The notes: generated from the letters alone by a model not told the origin. A stretch of 64,000 bases of DNA from Synechococcus sp. WH 8020 (GCF_001040845.1 NZ_CP011941.1:1249676-1313675); one strand, 5' to 3'; positions 36,399 to 48,575 are shown, counted from the stretch's first letter. Numbers and translations: made by a program.

Positions 36399-36710
36399 TC
36401 AGTCCTTTTGTCCGAGGAAATTGCCGTTGCCGAGTGCTGGCTCAACTTCGCGATGAGGGCGAGCAATGATGTGCGCCGCGACAAGGCCGTCGCCGACACG
36501 TTCGCAAGCGTCTGCACCTGCACGCACAGCAGCGTTTACAGCACCTGTTTCGCCACGGACCAAAACTGTGACGTAGCCACCGCCGACGAATTCACGACCA
36601 ATCAGGCGCACTTCAGCAGCCTTGGTCATTGCATCAGCTGCTTCGATCGCTGGGACCAGGCCGCGTGTCTCGATCATGCCGAGAGCGATACCCATGGTTT
36701 CGTTAGCCAT
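36399..36710 (-). CDS. csoS1: Major carboxysome shell protein CsoS1 (BMC-H)
   Basis: 103 residues, a single BMC domain (GIALGMIETRGLVPAIEAAD, then GREFVGGGYVTVLVRGETG). Forms the hexagonal shell facets and pores. It is the first gene of the carboxysome operon, its start facing the rdgB promoter region. Only one csoS1 is present here, with CsoS1E and CsoS1D as further shell proteins. Confidence 0.97.
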   Translation of the reverse strand: MANETMGIALGMIETRGLVPAIEAADAMTKAAEVRLIGREFVGGGYVTVLVRGETGAVNAAVRAGADACERVGDGLVAAHIIARPHREVEPALGNGNFLGQKD

Positions 36711-36730
36711 TGCCTACCGAGTAAGGGGGG

Positions 36731-36972
36731 GTGGAATGTTCGCCGATGACATTGGTCTGTCGGAGGCCAACTCGTCAAGCTGTTTGGGCCTTTTTCGAGA
36801 TCATTGTCCATGCTGAACCTCATAAGCACTACTGATCACCCTTGCCCGCACTGATCTGAAGCCCTGTGCGGGTTCGCGTGAGCACACCAACACAAGAGGT
36901 GGCCAAGGGTCTTCAAACCCCATATCTTTCTCGACGAAGCGAAGTTTTCCGCGTAAGCGGAGTGGAATGTTC
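36731..36972. repeat. 11-base direct repeat flanking the csoS1/rdgB promoter
   Basis: GTGGAATGTTC occurs twice, at 36731-36741 and 36962-36972, near the start of csoS1 and near rdgB respectively. The spacing is 231 bases. It might be a regulatory site for both promoters or chance. Confidence 0.5.
36845..36872. promoter_or_regulatory. Inverted repeat in the carboxysome promoter region
   Basis: CCCGCAC and GTGCGGG are exact 7-base arms separated by 14 bases, 135-160 bases upstream of csoS1. It could be an operator for a LysR-type regulator (CbbR/CcmR-like) or a hairpin. Binding protein unknown. Confidence 0.45.
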
Positions 36973-37031
36973 AACCCCAGCTGAGCTTCATTTTCGAATC
37001 TCAACGATATTTTTTACCCTTAACCCACACA

Positions 37032-37634
37032 ATGGGACTCTTCCGATCTTTTTCAGTGCTCACACTGACGATTGCCAGTGGCAATCCACGCAAAGTTGCT
37101 GAAATCGAGGCAATGCTTGGACCTCTGCCACTCAATGTGGTTCGTCAACCTCCCGATCTTGAGGTTGAGGAAACAGGTACCTCCTATCTGGAAAACGCCC
37201 TCCTTAAGGCTTCTGCTGCCGCTCAGCTCACAGGCACTTGGACTCTTGCTGACGATTCTGGGCTCGAAGTAGACGCCCTCCATGGCGCTCCCGGTCTCTA
37301 CACAGCTCGCCTGGCGCCCACAGACGACGAGAAAGTCTCCAAATTGCTGCGATCCATGGCCCATCAGCCCTATCGCAGTGCCCTCTTTCGCAGCGCGATG
37401 GTGCTTTGCTCCCCAGATGGAACGTCGATTGAAAGCTCGGAAGGCATTTGTTGGGGTGAACTCCTCAAATCACCTGCCTACCCAGGTGGTGGCTTGGAAT
37501 CACTCTTCTGGCTACGCGAAACCCGATGCAGCTATGGAGAAATGACAACAGCCCAACTCAGCCGACTTGGAAGTCGCGGAAAAGCTGCCAGGGCCATGGC
37601 TCCTCGCTTACGTCAGCGATTAGGGATTCATTGA
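37032..37634 (+). CDS. rdgB: XTP/dITP pyrophosphatase (RdgB/HAM1)
   Basis: 200 residues. The N-terminal TIASGNPRKVAEIEAML, then TLADDSGLEVDALHGAPGLYTAR with the metal-binding Asp, and the C-terminal SRLGSRGKAARAM helix identify a HAM1-type house-cleaning enzyme that removes ITP and XTP. The gene is a regular neighbour of the carboxysome locus in alpha-cyanobacteria. It faces csoS1 across the divergent promoter region. A GTG at 37056 is a possible alternative start. Confidence 0.92.
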   Translation: MGLFRSFSVLTLTIASGNPRKVAEIEAMLGPLPLNVVRQPPDLEVEETGTSYLENALLKASAAAQLTGTWTLADDSGLEVDALHGAPGLYTARLAPTDDEKVSKLLRSMAHQPYRSALFRSAMVLCSPDGTSIESSEGICWGELLKSPAYPGGGLESLFWLRETRCSYGEMTTAQLSRLGSRGKAARAMAPRLRQRLGIH

Positions 37635-37676
37635 CCAACACGTTCCTGTTGATTTTGGATCAGCCGGATCAACCCA

Positions 37677-38462
37677 TCACCTTGATGAACAATTGCGATT
37701 GATCGATTCAATCGCCCGCATTGCCGCAGCCGCAGCCTCTTCAACATCACCTTCTCTCCCAGCAAGAGTGAGACGTCCAAACGCGCCAACCGCTTTGACA
37801 TCCACCAACGTGATGTTCGAGGACTTTTCAGCCTCATTCGCAGCAATCAGAACGTAGCCAGCAGGCTCTGTTTCAAGAATGAACATGCTCATGCCGGCTT
37901 CGATCATCGATCCTCTGCGGTTCAGACGATTGATAAGGACGGCATGGTCAGGAGTAATAGCCCGAATGACTTCTGTCCAACTGACATCAGCAGGAGTTCG
38001 TCGGTCAACGGAACTGCCAATCGCCTCTAGAACCACATCACCGGAGTGGATCACCGTGCTTTGGTCCCGGTGATAAAGCGCCATTGAGCCAAAGGCGCGC
38101 TCCACAACCATCTGGCCAAGACGGACATTGCTGGCCTTGAGAGCAATATCCGTGACTCGATGCACCGCCATCCCTGGTGAAACTTCCATCCAAAGACAGG
38201 CATCACCTGGGATCGGCAAAAAGCCCTGACTCACGGTGCCCATGTAGGCAGCGAGTTGGGGTTGAAGAGAGTCAAGAAAGACATAAGTGCGCAGTTCAAT
38301 GGACTGCACATGGCTATTTTGTCTCAATAGCCTTGGGGATTCGCTGTCGGTCGTGACGACACAGCTCGCTCCGCTCGCCGAGGTGTGAACCTCAGTTCCG
38401 GTGACGAGAGCGCTTCCGCCTACTCGCCGCTCCCGGGCATCGAAGCTGGCGAAGCGTTTCAT
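37677..38462 (-). CDS. csoS1D: Tandem-BMC shell protein CsoS1D (BMC-T)
   Basis: 261 residues with two BMC domains fused in tandem (the first around 55-150, the second around 155-255). It forms a double-layered trimer with a gated central pore that may pass RuBP and 3-PGA. The N-terminal 50 residues precede the fold and contain a VTGTEV motif, as seen in the CsoS2 repeats, and a conserved GASC. It is transcribed toward rdgB, with a separate promoter from the csoS1 operon. Confidence 0.95.
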   Translation of the reverse strand: MKRFASFDARERRVGGSALVTGTEVHTSASGASCVVTTDSESPRLLRQNSHVQSIELRTYVFLDSLQPQLAAYMGTVSQGFLPIPGDACLWMEVSPGMAVHRVTDIALKASNVRLGQMVVERAFGSMALYHRDQSTVIHSGDVVLEAIGSSVDRRTPADVSWTEVIRAITPDHAVLINRLNRRGSMIEAGMSMFILETEPAGYVLIAANEAEKSSNITLVDVKAVGAFGRLTLAGREGDVEEAAAAAMRAIESINRNCSSR

Positions 38463-38558
38463 TGCGGAGATGTTACCGGAAGGTTGCTCACAAAATTCGT
38501 CTCGCGACTTGCATCAGCCAACGGAACCGATACTGTCCGCGCAAATCGGAAGCGCAGA

Positions 38559-38963
38559 ATGGCAGCCAATCAAACCCATAGCCCAGAAACAACCTCCTTG
38601 AGTTCTGAGCTCAGCGCCGAGCAAGCGCTCGGGATGATCGGAATGGGCTTAATGCAAAAGCTCAATCAGGAGGGCCCCGGTCGTTGGATTTGGAGCGATG
38701 CTGAAGATGGTGGTGCTGCCAATCTTGTTGAGTTGCGCCAAAGACTCGAACTGACAGACCTAGCGATTAAGACAGGAGCCCCATTAAGTACGGCAGAAGT
38801 CACCCAATTGCTAGGAGTCCGCCCTAGTTCCGAACAAGTTGAACGAGGGGGGCTAAGGGCAAGCCGTTTGAGCAGAAATGTGTGGCGTCTGACCCAGATC
38901 AGCTTGGATTCATCTCAGTCAACAGGTGGATTCGGCGACGATCGTTTCCGTCGTCGCCTTTGA
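38559..38963 (+). CDS. HTH-like small protein beside the carboxysome locus
   Basis: 134 residues from ATG 38559; the frame runs upstream to 38385 but would overlap csoS1D. A segment STAEVTQLLGVRPSSEQVER followed by GGLRASRLSRNVWRL has the spacing of a MerR/excisionase-like HTH, where the last strand carries an arginine. The N-terminal half is helical (SAEQALGMIGMGLMQKLNQE). It is divergent to csoS1D and convergent to a lipoprotein gene. It may regulate the carboxysome locus, which is inferred from position only. Confidence 0.65.
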   Translation: MAANQTHSPETTSLSSELSAEQALGMIGMGLMQKLNQEGPGRWIWSDAEDGGAANLVELRQRLELTDLAIKTGAPLSTAEVTQLLGVRPSSEQVERGGLRASRLSRNVWRLTQISLDSSQSTGGFGDDRFRRRL

Positions 38964-38982
38964 ACAGGGTCTTTGATTGCAA

Positions 38983-39507
38983 TTATTCGGAATCAGCCTT
39001 GCCGGCGGTGTCGTCCTTCGACTGATCCGGAGAGCTTTCATGGTTTGAATCCGTTAGCTCTTCAACTTCGATGCAATCCGTAGTTTCGGCCAGTTGCTCG
39101 CGAGCAGCAATCACAGGAGCTGCTTTTGCTTTGAGTTGTTGAGCTGCTTCCTCGAGGGTCATCGTTTTGCTCTGTCTGATCTGACTCACAAATTTTTCGT
39201 AGATCGCAACCTGGTCGCGATATTCATTGAGTTTTGAGGTTTGAAGTTCAATCTCAGCTTTATCGAGAGTGGCGAGAGCTTTTTTAAGCGACTCACCAGC
39301 GACCTCAGCGTCTGCAACTGTTGAAGCAGGGGTTAGAGCTTCAACCTTGTCCAATGCTTTTTCGACCTCAGCTGTTGCAGAGCAGACGAGACCAGAGTCC
39401 GAAACCACTTTGGCTTCGTCTTTGACTGCTTTTTGCTCAACTGACTGACAGGCCGTTAACGCCAAACCAAGAGCCAAAGCAGCAGGGAAAGCTCGCAAAG
39501 ACAACAT
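38983..39507 (-). CDS. Putative lipoprotein with a helical, charged body
   Basis: 174 residues. The N-terminus is a signal peptide with lipobox ALTAC, so the protein is probably lipid-anchored. The body is a charged, helical region (EVEKALDKVEALTPASTVADAE) ending in an acidic Ser/Asp tail. I do not recognise the family and no enzyme motif is seen. Confidence 0.75.
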   Translation of the reverse strand: MLSLRAFPAALALGLALTACQSVEQKAVKDEAKVVSDSGLVCSATAEVEKALDKVEALTPASTVADAEVAGESLKKALATLDKAEIELQTSKLNEYRDQVAIYEKFVSQIRQSKTMTLEEAAQQLKAKAAPVIAAREQLAETTDCIEVEELTDSNHESSPDQSKDDTAGKADSE

Positions 39508-39635
39508 CAGATCGAAGACATCATTTGCGCTGAAATTTAGTCATCTCCAGCGCATCTGGCCCAACTGGAAATCAAGACCCGATCCCGAAGATATTTGTTA
39601 GGTCTGAGCACTAAGCGATTCTGACGTCATGGTGA

Positions 39636-40946
<1,311 letters not shown>

Positions 40947-40950
40947 AGCC

Positions 40951-42519
40951 ATGCAACTCACTCTCTGGACATACGAAGGACCACCTCACGTTGGTGCCAT
41001 GCGCATTGCGGCATCCATGGAAGGTGTGCATTACGTGCTGCACGCACCCCAGGGCGATACCTACGCCGATCTGTTGTTCACGATGATCGAGCGTCGAGAT
41101 CAACGGCCACCAGTCACCTACACCACGTTTCAAGCCAGAGATCTCGGTGGTGACACCGCCGAGCTGGTGAAGCGCCACGTGAGAGAGGCTGTGGATCGTT
41201 TCCAACCCGATGCCCTTTTGGTTGGTGAAAGCTGTACGGCGGAATTAATTCAGGACCAACCTGGAGCCTTAGCAGCTGGCATGGGCTTGAACATGCCAAT
41301 CGTGAATTTAGAGCTACCGGCTTACAGCAAAAAAGAGAATTGGGGCGCAGCAGAAACCCTCTATCAATTGGTTCGGTCTCTGTTGAAAGATCAAGCTCCC
41401 TCTGAGCTGAAGCATGACCCCAAGGCCTGGCAGCAGCAGGGACGTCGCCCCCGGGTGAATCTGCTGGGTCCGTCGTTGCTCGGCTTCCGCTGTCGCGACG
41501 ATGTGCTTGAAGTGCAAAGGCTGCTGAATCTCCATGGCATCGATGTCGGAGTGGTCGCTCCATTAGGAGCCACGGTGGCAGATGTGCATCGACTCCCTGA
41601 AGCCGATCTGAATGTGTGCCTCTACCCAGAGATCGCCGAATCCAGCTGCGCTTGGCTCGAGCGCAGTTTTGGCATCCCGTTCACCACCACCGTGCCGATT
41701 GGAATTGGTGCAACCCATGATTTCCTCGTTGAAGTTCACAATCTGCTGGGGATGACACCCCCTTCCCCTCAAGAGGGGATTCGTCAGTCAAGGCTGCCCT
41801 GGTACTCCGAATCGGTGGACTCCACCTACCTCACAGGAAAAAGGGTGTTCATCTTTGGAGATGGAACGCATGCCTTGGCAGCAGCGCGCATCTGCAAAGA
41901 GGAACTGGGCTTTGAAGTGGTTGGCTTAGGCACCTACAGCAGAGAAATGGCTCGACCCGTGCGAGCAGCAGCGAAAGCGATGGGGATTGAGGCCCTCATC
42001 AGTGACGATTACCTCGCGGTGGAGGCGGCGATGGCCGCAGCCGCACCTGAACTGGTGCTCGGCACACAAATGGAGCGACACAGTGCCAAACGACTAGGGC
42101 TCCCCTGTGCAGTGATCAGCACACCGATGCATGTCCAAGACGTGCCTGCACGCAACAGTCCTCAAATGGGCTGGGAAGGAGCGAACGTGATCTTCGACAG
42201 CTGGGTGCACCCGCTCATGATGGGCTTAGAGGAACACCTGATCGGCATGTTCCGTCACGATTTTGAGTTCGTGGATGGCCACCAAAGCCATCTCGGACAT
42301 TCTGGAGGTTCTGGAGCAATTGCAGACACTGAGGTAGCGGTGAGCACCCTCACGGACGAGCTGGTCTGGACTGCTGATGGAGAAGCGGAGCTGAAAAAGA
42401 TCCCTTTCTTCGTTCGGGGGAAAGTACGCCGAAACACAGAAGCCTTCGCAAAATCCACTGGGCGCAACCAAATCGACAGCGAAACGCTCTACGACGCGAA
42501 GGCCCACTTCAGCGCCTAA
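40951..42519 (+). CDS. chlB: Light-independent protochlorophyllide reductase subunit B
   Basis: 522 residues. N-terminal [20 protein letters not shown] provides the Asp/Glu-type ligand region and [17 protein letters not shown] the cluster cysteine; the C-terminal [20 protein letters not shown] and [10 protein letters not shown] mark the family's small C-terminal domain. It works with ChlN in the DPOR catalytic component. A gap of 220 bases without a gene lies before chlL, in which I see no hairpin. Confidence 0.97.
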   Translation: MQLTLWTYEGPPHVGAMRIAASMEGVHYVLHAPQGDTYADLLFTMIERRDQRPPVTYTTFQARDLGGDTAELVKRHVREAVDRFQPDALLVGESCTAELIQDQPGALAAGMGLNMPIVNLELPAYSKKENWGAAETLYQLVRSLLKDQAPSELKHDPKAWQQQGRRPRVNLLGPSLLGFRCRDDVLEVQRLLNLHGIDVGVVAPLGATVADVHRLPEADLNVCLYPEIAESSCAWLERSFGIPFTTTVPIGIGATHDFLVEVHNLLGMTPPSPQEGIRQSRLPWYSESVDSTYLTGKRVFIFGDGTHALAAARICKEELGFEVVGLGTYSREMARPVRAAAKAMGIEALISDDYLAVEAAMAAAAPELVLGTQMERHSAKRLGLPCAVISTPMHVQDVPARNSPQMGWEGANVIFDSWVHPLMMGLEEHLIGMFRHDFEFVDGHQSHLGHSGGSGAIADTEVAVSTLTDELVWTADGEAELKKIPFFVRGKVRRNTEAFAKSTGRNQIDSETLYDAKAHFSA

Positions 42520-42658
42520 CAACCCAACCCAATTGTTCAGACCCAAATTTATTACCTGGAACAACGCATGATCGGCTGAGTCTTTGTACTCAATACTCCA
42601 ACTATTTTCACGGCAATCCGCCCAATCCTCGTCAGTCTTTCAACACCATCACTCCTGA

Positions 42659-44653
<1,995 letters not shown>

Positions 44654-45040
44654 TCAGCGCCAGATAATGCGAAGACGGTTTGGAGCAATCCATTGATCCT
44701 GTTCATCCATGAGGCGATCTCTTCCACCGAGGGTGAACAAACGATCAAAACGTTGCTGTAGACCCAGGAGCTTGTTGGTTTCTACATCAACAACAGCGGC
44801 AAGCTCCCCATGGCGATCTAATCGCTCCTGGTAAGCCATCGAAAGCCGAACGAGACTGACCCCACCAAGACTGATCAAACCAATCTTTACGGCTAATGCC
44901 AGGCCGCTGCAGAGCAAATCTCTACGGTCACCCTGATTTTGAATCAGGGCAGCACGGGTCCCTGCATCGACCGGGGCCTTTGCGGAGCGATCAGATGACC
45001 TCGATCGTTGTCGTATTGGCGATGAAGCTGCCTTAGCCAT
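44654..45040 (-). CDS. Membrane-associated protein of unknown function
   Basis: 128 residues from ATG 45040; a TTG at 45088 and an open frame further upstream (IGRKQTYWLRDGLL) overlap the end of psaM, so the true start may be earlier. There is one membrane segment (GLALAVKIGLISLGGVSLVRL) with a helical, charged C-terminal region (GELAAVVDVETNKLLGLQQR) that could form a coiled coil. I do not recognise it. Confidence 0.6.
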   Translation of the reverse strand: MAKAASSPIRQRSRSSDRSAKAPVDAGTRAALIQNQGDRRDLLCSGLALAVKIGLISLGGVSLVRLSMAYQERLDRHGELAAVVDVETNKLLGLQQRFDRLFTLGGRDRLMDEQDQWIAPNRLRIIWR

Positions 45041-45101
45041 ATCCGCTTGTAACGCAGCGAACAAAGACTGCAAGAGCCCATCGCGCAACCAATACGTCTG
45101 T

Positions 45102-45206
45102 TTACGCCCGATACAAGCTCACACATAGGCGAATAGCCAACACACCGGCATGGGCAGCCACCACTAAGGCGATCAAAACTTCAGCTTGAGTAATAGAAGT
45201 GACCAT
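45102..45206 (-). CDS. psaM: Photosystem I reaction centre subunit XII, PsaM
   Basis: A 34-codon gene. Translation gives a single membrane helix (AEVLIALVVAAHAGVLAIRL) followed by CVSLYRA, which fits PsaM, a small subunit at the trimer interface of photosystem I. The ending -AxRLxxSLYR is the characteristic feature. It is upstream of the unknown 44654-45040 gene, with the POR gene further on, all on the same strand. Confidence 0.78.
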   Translation of the reverse strand: MVTSITQAEVLIALVVAAHAGVLAIRLCVSLYRA

Positions 45207-45285
45207 GTCGGATTGATAACGCTCCACCATTCTTTCTCCTCAACCCCTCTACAAGCCATCATTCGCAAAGGCCTGTCACACCATC

Positions 45286-45786
45286 ATGGATGCCCAAAGT
45301 CGGACGGAACCGGTTGTTATCGATGCCGTTGCCATTCAGACGCTTGATCTCAGGCCGATAAACCCATGGATGGAGCGGCCGCTCACAGACCTACTCAGGG
45401 ATGGCGCAGGGTTAGAGCTCCAGTACAAGTGGCCAAGGGATGCCGAAGATCCCAGAGAGCTGAGCGAATGCCCAGAGCCCCGTCTTTGGGCCCTCAGGGC
45501 AGATGCGGTTTACCCCTGGCTGCCCCTAGTGCTGGAACGATCAGGCGGAAGCCTGATCCAACATGTGGCGATGGTGGTTCCCCACGATTTCAGCCCCAGC
45601 GAAGGCATTCGTTTCGACCCCCAGGCCCTTGAGATCTGGATCACTCACCGGCTGATGCTTCTAGATCAGCATGGGGCAGATGCGGGGATTCCTGGACATC
45701 AACGCGGCAATCTTTCCTTGATGGCGGCAAGCCTTGGATTCGAGTTAGATGGAGGGTTCTGGGAGCTGCTGGACCAGGCGCGATGA
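45286..45786 (+). CDS. crr6: NDH-1 assembly factor CRR6 (DUF1817)
   Basis: 166 residues with the family hallmark RADAVYPWLPLVLERSGGSL followed by HVAMVVPHDFSPSEGIRF and EIWITHRLMLLD. CRR6 helps assemble the peripheral arm of NDH-1 in cyanobacteria and chloroplasts. It is the first of a three-gene operon; its stop overlaps the next ATG in an ATGA, and that next gene is a mini-lipoprotein. The neighbourhood of NDH-1 genes in this window is ~15 kb away, so there is no direct link. Confidence 0.88.
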   Translation: MDAQSRTEPVVIDAVAIQTLDLRPINPWMERPLTDLLRDGAGLELQYKWPRDAEDPRELSECPEPRLWALRADAVYPWLPLVLERSGGSLIQHVAMVVPHDFSPSEGIRFDPQALEIWITHRLMLLDQHGADAGIPGHQRGNLSLMAASLGFELDGGFWELLDQAR

Positions 45787-45911
45787 CCCCGAGGAGAGCC
45801 GGATTTCAATGGTGCTGCCTAATGCTGGCGGGGGTTCTTCTCCAGGGCTGCTTGAGGAGATCACCAGCAGAGCAAGCCCTAACAGCACCAGCACCGCGAG
45901 ACGCTTCCTAA
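45783..45911 (+). CDS. Mini-lipoprotein (42 residues) between crr6 and a transporter
   Basis: Read directly from the bases: MTPRRAGFQWCCLMLAGVLL then QGCLRRSPAEQ and a short Pro/Ala-rich end. The hydrophobic stretch followed by LLQGC is a clear lipobox, so the mature peptide is about 20 residues attached by lipid. It starts with an ATGA overlap onto crr6 and stops 6 bases before the membrane protein, which is strong support for a real, coupled gene. No homologue is known to me. Confidence 0.7.
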   Translation: MTPRRAGFQWCCLMLAGVLLQGCLRRSPAEQALTAPAPRDAS

Positions 45912-45917
45912 AACCAG

Positions 45918-46925
45918 ATGGAATTCATTGGATCGATGGCCGCCAACATCTGGATGGCTATTGGCTTTTTGTTAGCTGCCTACTCAGTGGTGGCGAACGA
46001 TTCGCTCTCTACAATCGGCACTTACATTTCATCCAACAAAAAACGCACTCCCAAGGTGGTGCAGATGATTTTCATCTGCACCGTCACGATCTTCGTGCTG
46101 ATGCTCGGCTGGTCCATCAACGGCGGCGACCCTGCTTGGGGACGGCTGGCAAACTTCCCGACTCCTGAAACTTTCACCTGGGCCTACATCATTCCTCCGA
46201 TTGCAGTGCTGGGGCTGACCGCCTGGGGCGCGCCCGTCAGCACATCCTTTCTGGTGCTTTCCGCATTTGCTCCCAAGAACATCCCAAAACTTCTCGAAAG
46301 CTCACTGGCTGGTTATGTCCTGGCGTTCTGTCTCGGACTGGCGGCCTGGGGCCTTGGAATGTGGCTACTGGAGCGTTGGGTGTTCAGGCGGACCCAGGAA
46401 GGCAAGGATTTCAACAAGGTTTGGTATGGCCTTCAGTGGTTCTCCACCGGCTTCGCCTGGAGCATGTGCATGGTGCAGGATCTCGCCAACATTTTCGTCT
46501 TCCTTCCCCGCGAGCTTGGATTATTTCCGATGCTGGTCTGCACCGCCATCATCTGCATCGGACTGTGTGTGCTCGTCGCCATCGGCGGTGGTCCGATTCA
46601 GGGTGTGCTTCGCAGCAAAACCAACACCACTGATCTGCGTTCGGCCACGGTGATTGACTTCATGTTCGGACTTTGCCTGCTGTACAAGGCATTTCTCAGC
46701 AGCTTCCCGTTTAGCACAACGTGGGTGTTCCTGGGTTTGCTGGGTGGTCGTGAAATCGCCCTGCGCATCAAAGAACAGGAATTCGAATACGTGTTCACCA
46801 ACCGATCCGCAGGCAGTCTCGGCAAGGTCGTCGGCAGCGATCTCTGGAAAGCGTCCATCGGCGTGATTGTCAGCCTGGTGATCGCTCTTGGCCTTCAGCC
46901 TCTGATCGCCTGGAGTGCAGCCTGA
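45918..46925 (+). CDS. PiT-like multipass membrane protein
   Basis: 335 residues with about nine membrane segments. Two halves carry related motifs: VVANDSLSTIGTYISSNKK near residue 24 and MVQDLANIFVFLPRE near residue 180, recalling the duplicated GANDVANAF signature of PiT phosphate transporters; the pair is reinforced by APVSTSFLVLSAF near residue 104, similar to PVSTTH. Conserved Asp/Asn/Thr in these places suggest an ion or anion permease. It is the last gene of the crr6 operon, six bases after the mini-lipoprotein. Substrate unknown; a 324-residue start at 45936 is possible. Confidence 0.7.
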   Translation: MEFIGSMAANIWMAIGFLLAAYSVVANDSLSTIGTYISSNKKRTPKVVQMIFICTVTIFVLMLGWSINGGDPAWGRLANFPTPETFTWAYIIPPIAVLGLTAWGAPVSTSFLVLSAFAPKNIPKLLESSLAGYVLAFCLGLAAWGLGMWLLERWVFRRTQEGKDFNKVWYGLQWFSTGFAWSMCMVQDLANIFVFLPRELGLFPMLVCTAIICIGLCVLVAIGGGPIQGVLRSKTNTTDLRSATVIDFMFGLCLLYKAFLSSFPFSTTWVFLGLLGGREIALRIKEQEFEYVFTNRSAGSLGKVVGSDLWKASIGVIVSLVIALGLQPLIAWSAA

Positions 46926-46960
46926 GAGCAAGCGACGACCAATCCGATCCGTTCTGCAGA

Positions 46961-47740
46961 TCAGTGCATCTGGAGCGCTAGCTGCATGGCACGGCGACCG
47001 CTGTCGAGAGCGAGCAGCAAAGCCAGCCCCCGTAGCAACCACGCCAAGGTCTGGGGCTTGATCGAATCAAGCCGTGAAGCACTCCACTGAGCAGCCAGCG
47101 CAGCCGTCAAACCGAGCAACAGTCCGATGGAGAGCTGACCCCGACCTTCGAAAAAAAACTGAAGCGACGCGGCCGAAGCCGAACACGCCACCGCCAGAGT
47201 GCTGAACCTGATGGCCAGACGAATCGGCACATCCAGCCAGCGCACCATCAGCGGCACCATCACCAGGCCTCCTCCCAGGCCGAGCAGACCTCCTGCCAGT
47301 CCAGCCACAGCCCCAACCGCCCCCAGGCCTGTGAGAGGAACACGGAGGGAGTCATCGACCCTGCCGTCGCCCTGTTCGGCACGAATCGAGACGGTCAGCA
47401 CCCAGTACATCAGGCTCTGCATCAACAACAGCTGCCAGCCAGCAGCAAACCTGCCAAGCCGGCTGAAGACCAATGCGCTTGCAAACGCCATCAGAGCAAT
47501 CACCAAGCCTTCCTTCCAGGGAATGGCTCGGTGGCGCAGATGGATAGCCGTCCCGCCCAGAGCTGTGGGCACGATGGCGAAGGTGCTGGTCGCTAGGGCC
47601 TGATGGGGTGAGAGCCCCATCCAAAGCAGCAAAGGCGCGAAGATCAGACCACCGCCGATGCCCAGCAGACCGGCCAATCCCCCGGCAAGTAGTCCCAGAG
47701 GCACCACCAGCAGCCACTCCAAAATCTCCATTGCGCCCAT
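46961..47740 (-). CDS. TauE/SafE-family sulfite/anion exporter
   Basis: 259 residues from ATG 47740. The family's two-fold repeat is seen: GLLAGGLAGLLGIGGGLIFAP near the N-terminus and GAVAGLAGGLLGLGGGLVMVP in the second half. About eight membrane helices. Exports sulfite, sulfoacetate or a related anion across the plasma membrane in characterised members; the substrate here is not known. Start codon overlaps that of lplA on the opposite strand (CATG). Confidence 0.85.
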   Translation of the reverse strand: MGAMEILEWLLVVPLGLLAGGLAGLLGIGGGLIFAPLLLWMGLSPHQALATSTFAIVPTALGGTAIHLRHRAIPWKEGLVIALMAFASALVFSRLGRFAAGWQLLLMQSLMYWVLTVSIRAEQGDGRVDDSLRVPLTGLGAVGAVAGLAGGLLGLGGGLVMVPLMVRWLDVPIRLAIRFSTLAVACSASAASLQFFFEGRGQLSIGLLLGLTAALAAQWSASRLDSIKPQTLAWLLRGLALLLALDSGRRAMQLALQMH

Positions 47741-48575
47741 GTCGATTCCTGCATCCTGCCGGTCTGAGTTCGGACGCCTCGGCCGACTGATCCCAGCTCT
47801 CGCCGGCCAAGGACCAGAACATATGGCCTTTGATGCCCTGTTGTTGGAGCATTGCCAAAGCACAAACAATCCTGGCCCCGTGCTCCGCTTCTATCTCTGG
47901 GAAGGATCCTGGTTGTCACTCGGGCGGCATCAGACACCACGGTCCAATCATTGGCTCAATTTGGTACGAAACGGACGCTTAAACGTGGTCCGACGCCCCA
48001 GCGGTGGAGGGGCTGTTCTGCATGGCGGTGGCCTGACCTACGCCCTGATCTGGCCGGATCCACCCCGACAGCGACGCGAAGCATATCGCCGGGTCAACGC
48101 TTGGATCACCGCTGGATTAGCGCGACTCGACCTTGAGCTTTATCCAGGAGATGATCCTGCCCTGACTGGAAGCCAAAACTGCTTCGCCAGCGCCACAACG
48201 GCGGATCTCGTGGATCCTTCCGGGCATAAACGCATCGGCAGCGCTCAGTTTTGGCAAAGGGGGCACCTTCTTCAGCACGGTGAAATCCCCTTGGCTCCGT
48301 CCCCACAGCTTTGGCATGAGGTCTTTGGAACCGATCCACCTTGCTGGCAGTCCGCCACACCGTCGGCGGCAAGGGTTGAAGCGGCTCTGACCGAGGCGAT
48401 TGCGGAGCTTTGGCCAGGACTCCGCTGGGGCGTGACTCCAATGAGCGGTCGGGAACAGCAGCTTGTAGCGGAACGGGCCTCCGATTATGAAGTCAATGAT
48501 TCTGAGGTCTCATCCAACAATCCGGAGGCCCGCATGGAGGTCACCGCCTGGAGAAGCGGTAGGCCAAAGGGGTAG
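47739..48575 (+). CDS. Lipoate-protein ligase A family protein
   Basis: 278 residues from ATG 47739 (another in-frame ATG lies at 47823). The family core reads VVRRPSGGGAVLHGGGLTYAL and, further on, KRIGSAQFWQRGHLLQHGEI, with the lysine and glycine motif for lipoyl-AMP binding. It attaches lipoate or octanoate to E2 subunits or the glycine cleavage H protein. Its start codon overlaps the divergent TauE start, and its last 91 bases overlap the protease gene on the other strand. Confidence 0.88.
   Translation: MSIPASCRSEFGRLGRLIPALAGQGPEHMAFDALLLEHCQSTNNPGPVLRFYLWEGSWLSLGRHQTPRSNHWLNLVRNGRLNVVRRPSGGGAVLHGGGLTYALIWPDPPRQRREAYRRVNAWITAGLARLDLELYPGDDPALTGSQNCFASATTADLVDPSGHKRIGSAQFWQRGHLLQHGEIPLAPSPQLWHEVFGTDPPCWQSATPSAARVEAALTEAIAELWPGLRWGVTPMSGREQQLVAERASDYEVNDSEVSSNNPEARMEVTAWRSGRPKG

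Larger units (their letters stand above)
36711..37031 (-). promoter_or_regulatory. Divergent promoter region of the carboxysome operon and rdgB
   Basis: 321 bases without a gene, which must carry the leftward promoter for csoS1 and a rightward one for rdgB. It holds an 11-base direct repeat (GTGGAATGTTC at 36731-36741 and 36962-36972), a 7-base inverted repeat (36845-36872) and a small TCCGC/GCGGA stem at 36948-36961. No regulator-binding site can be assigned with confidence. Confidence 0.6.
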
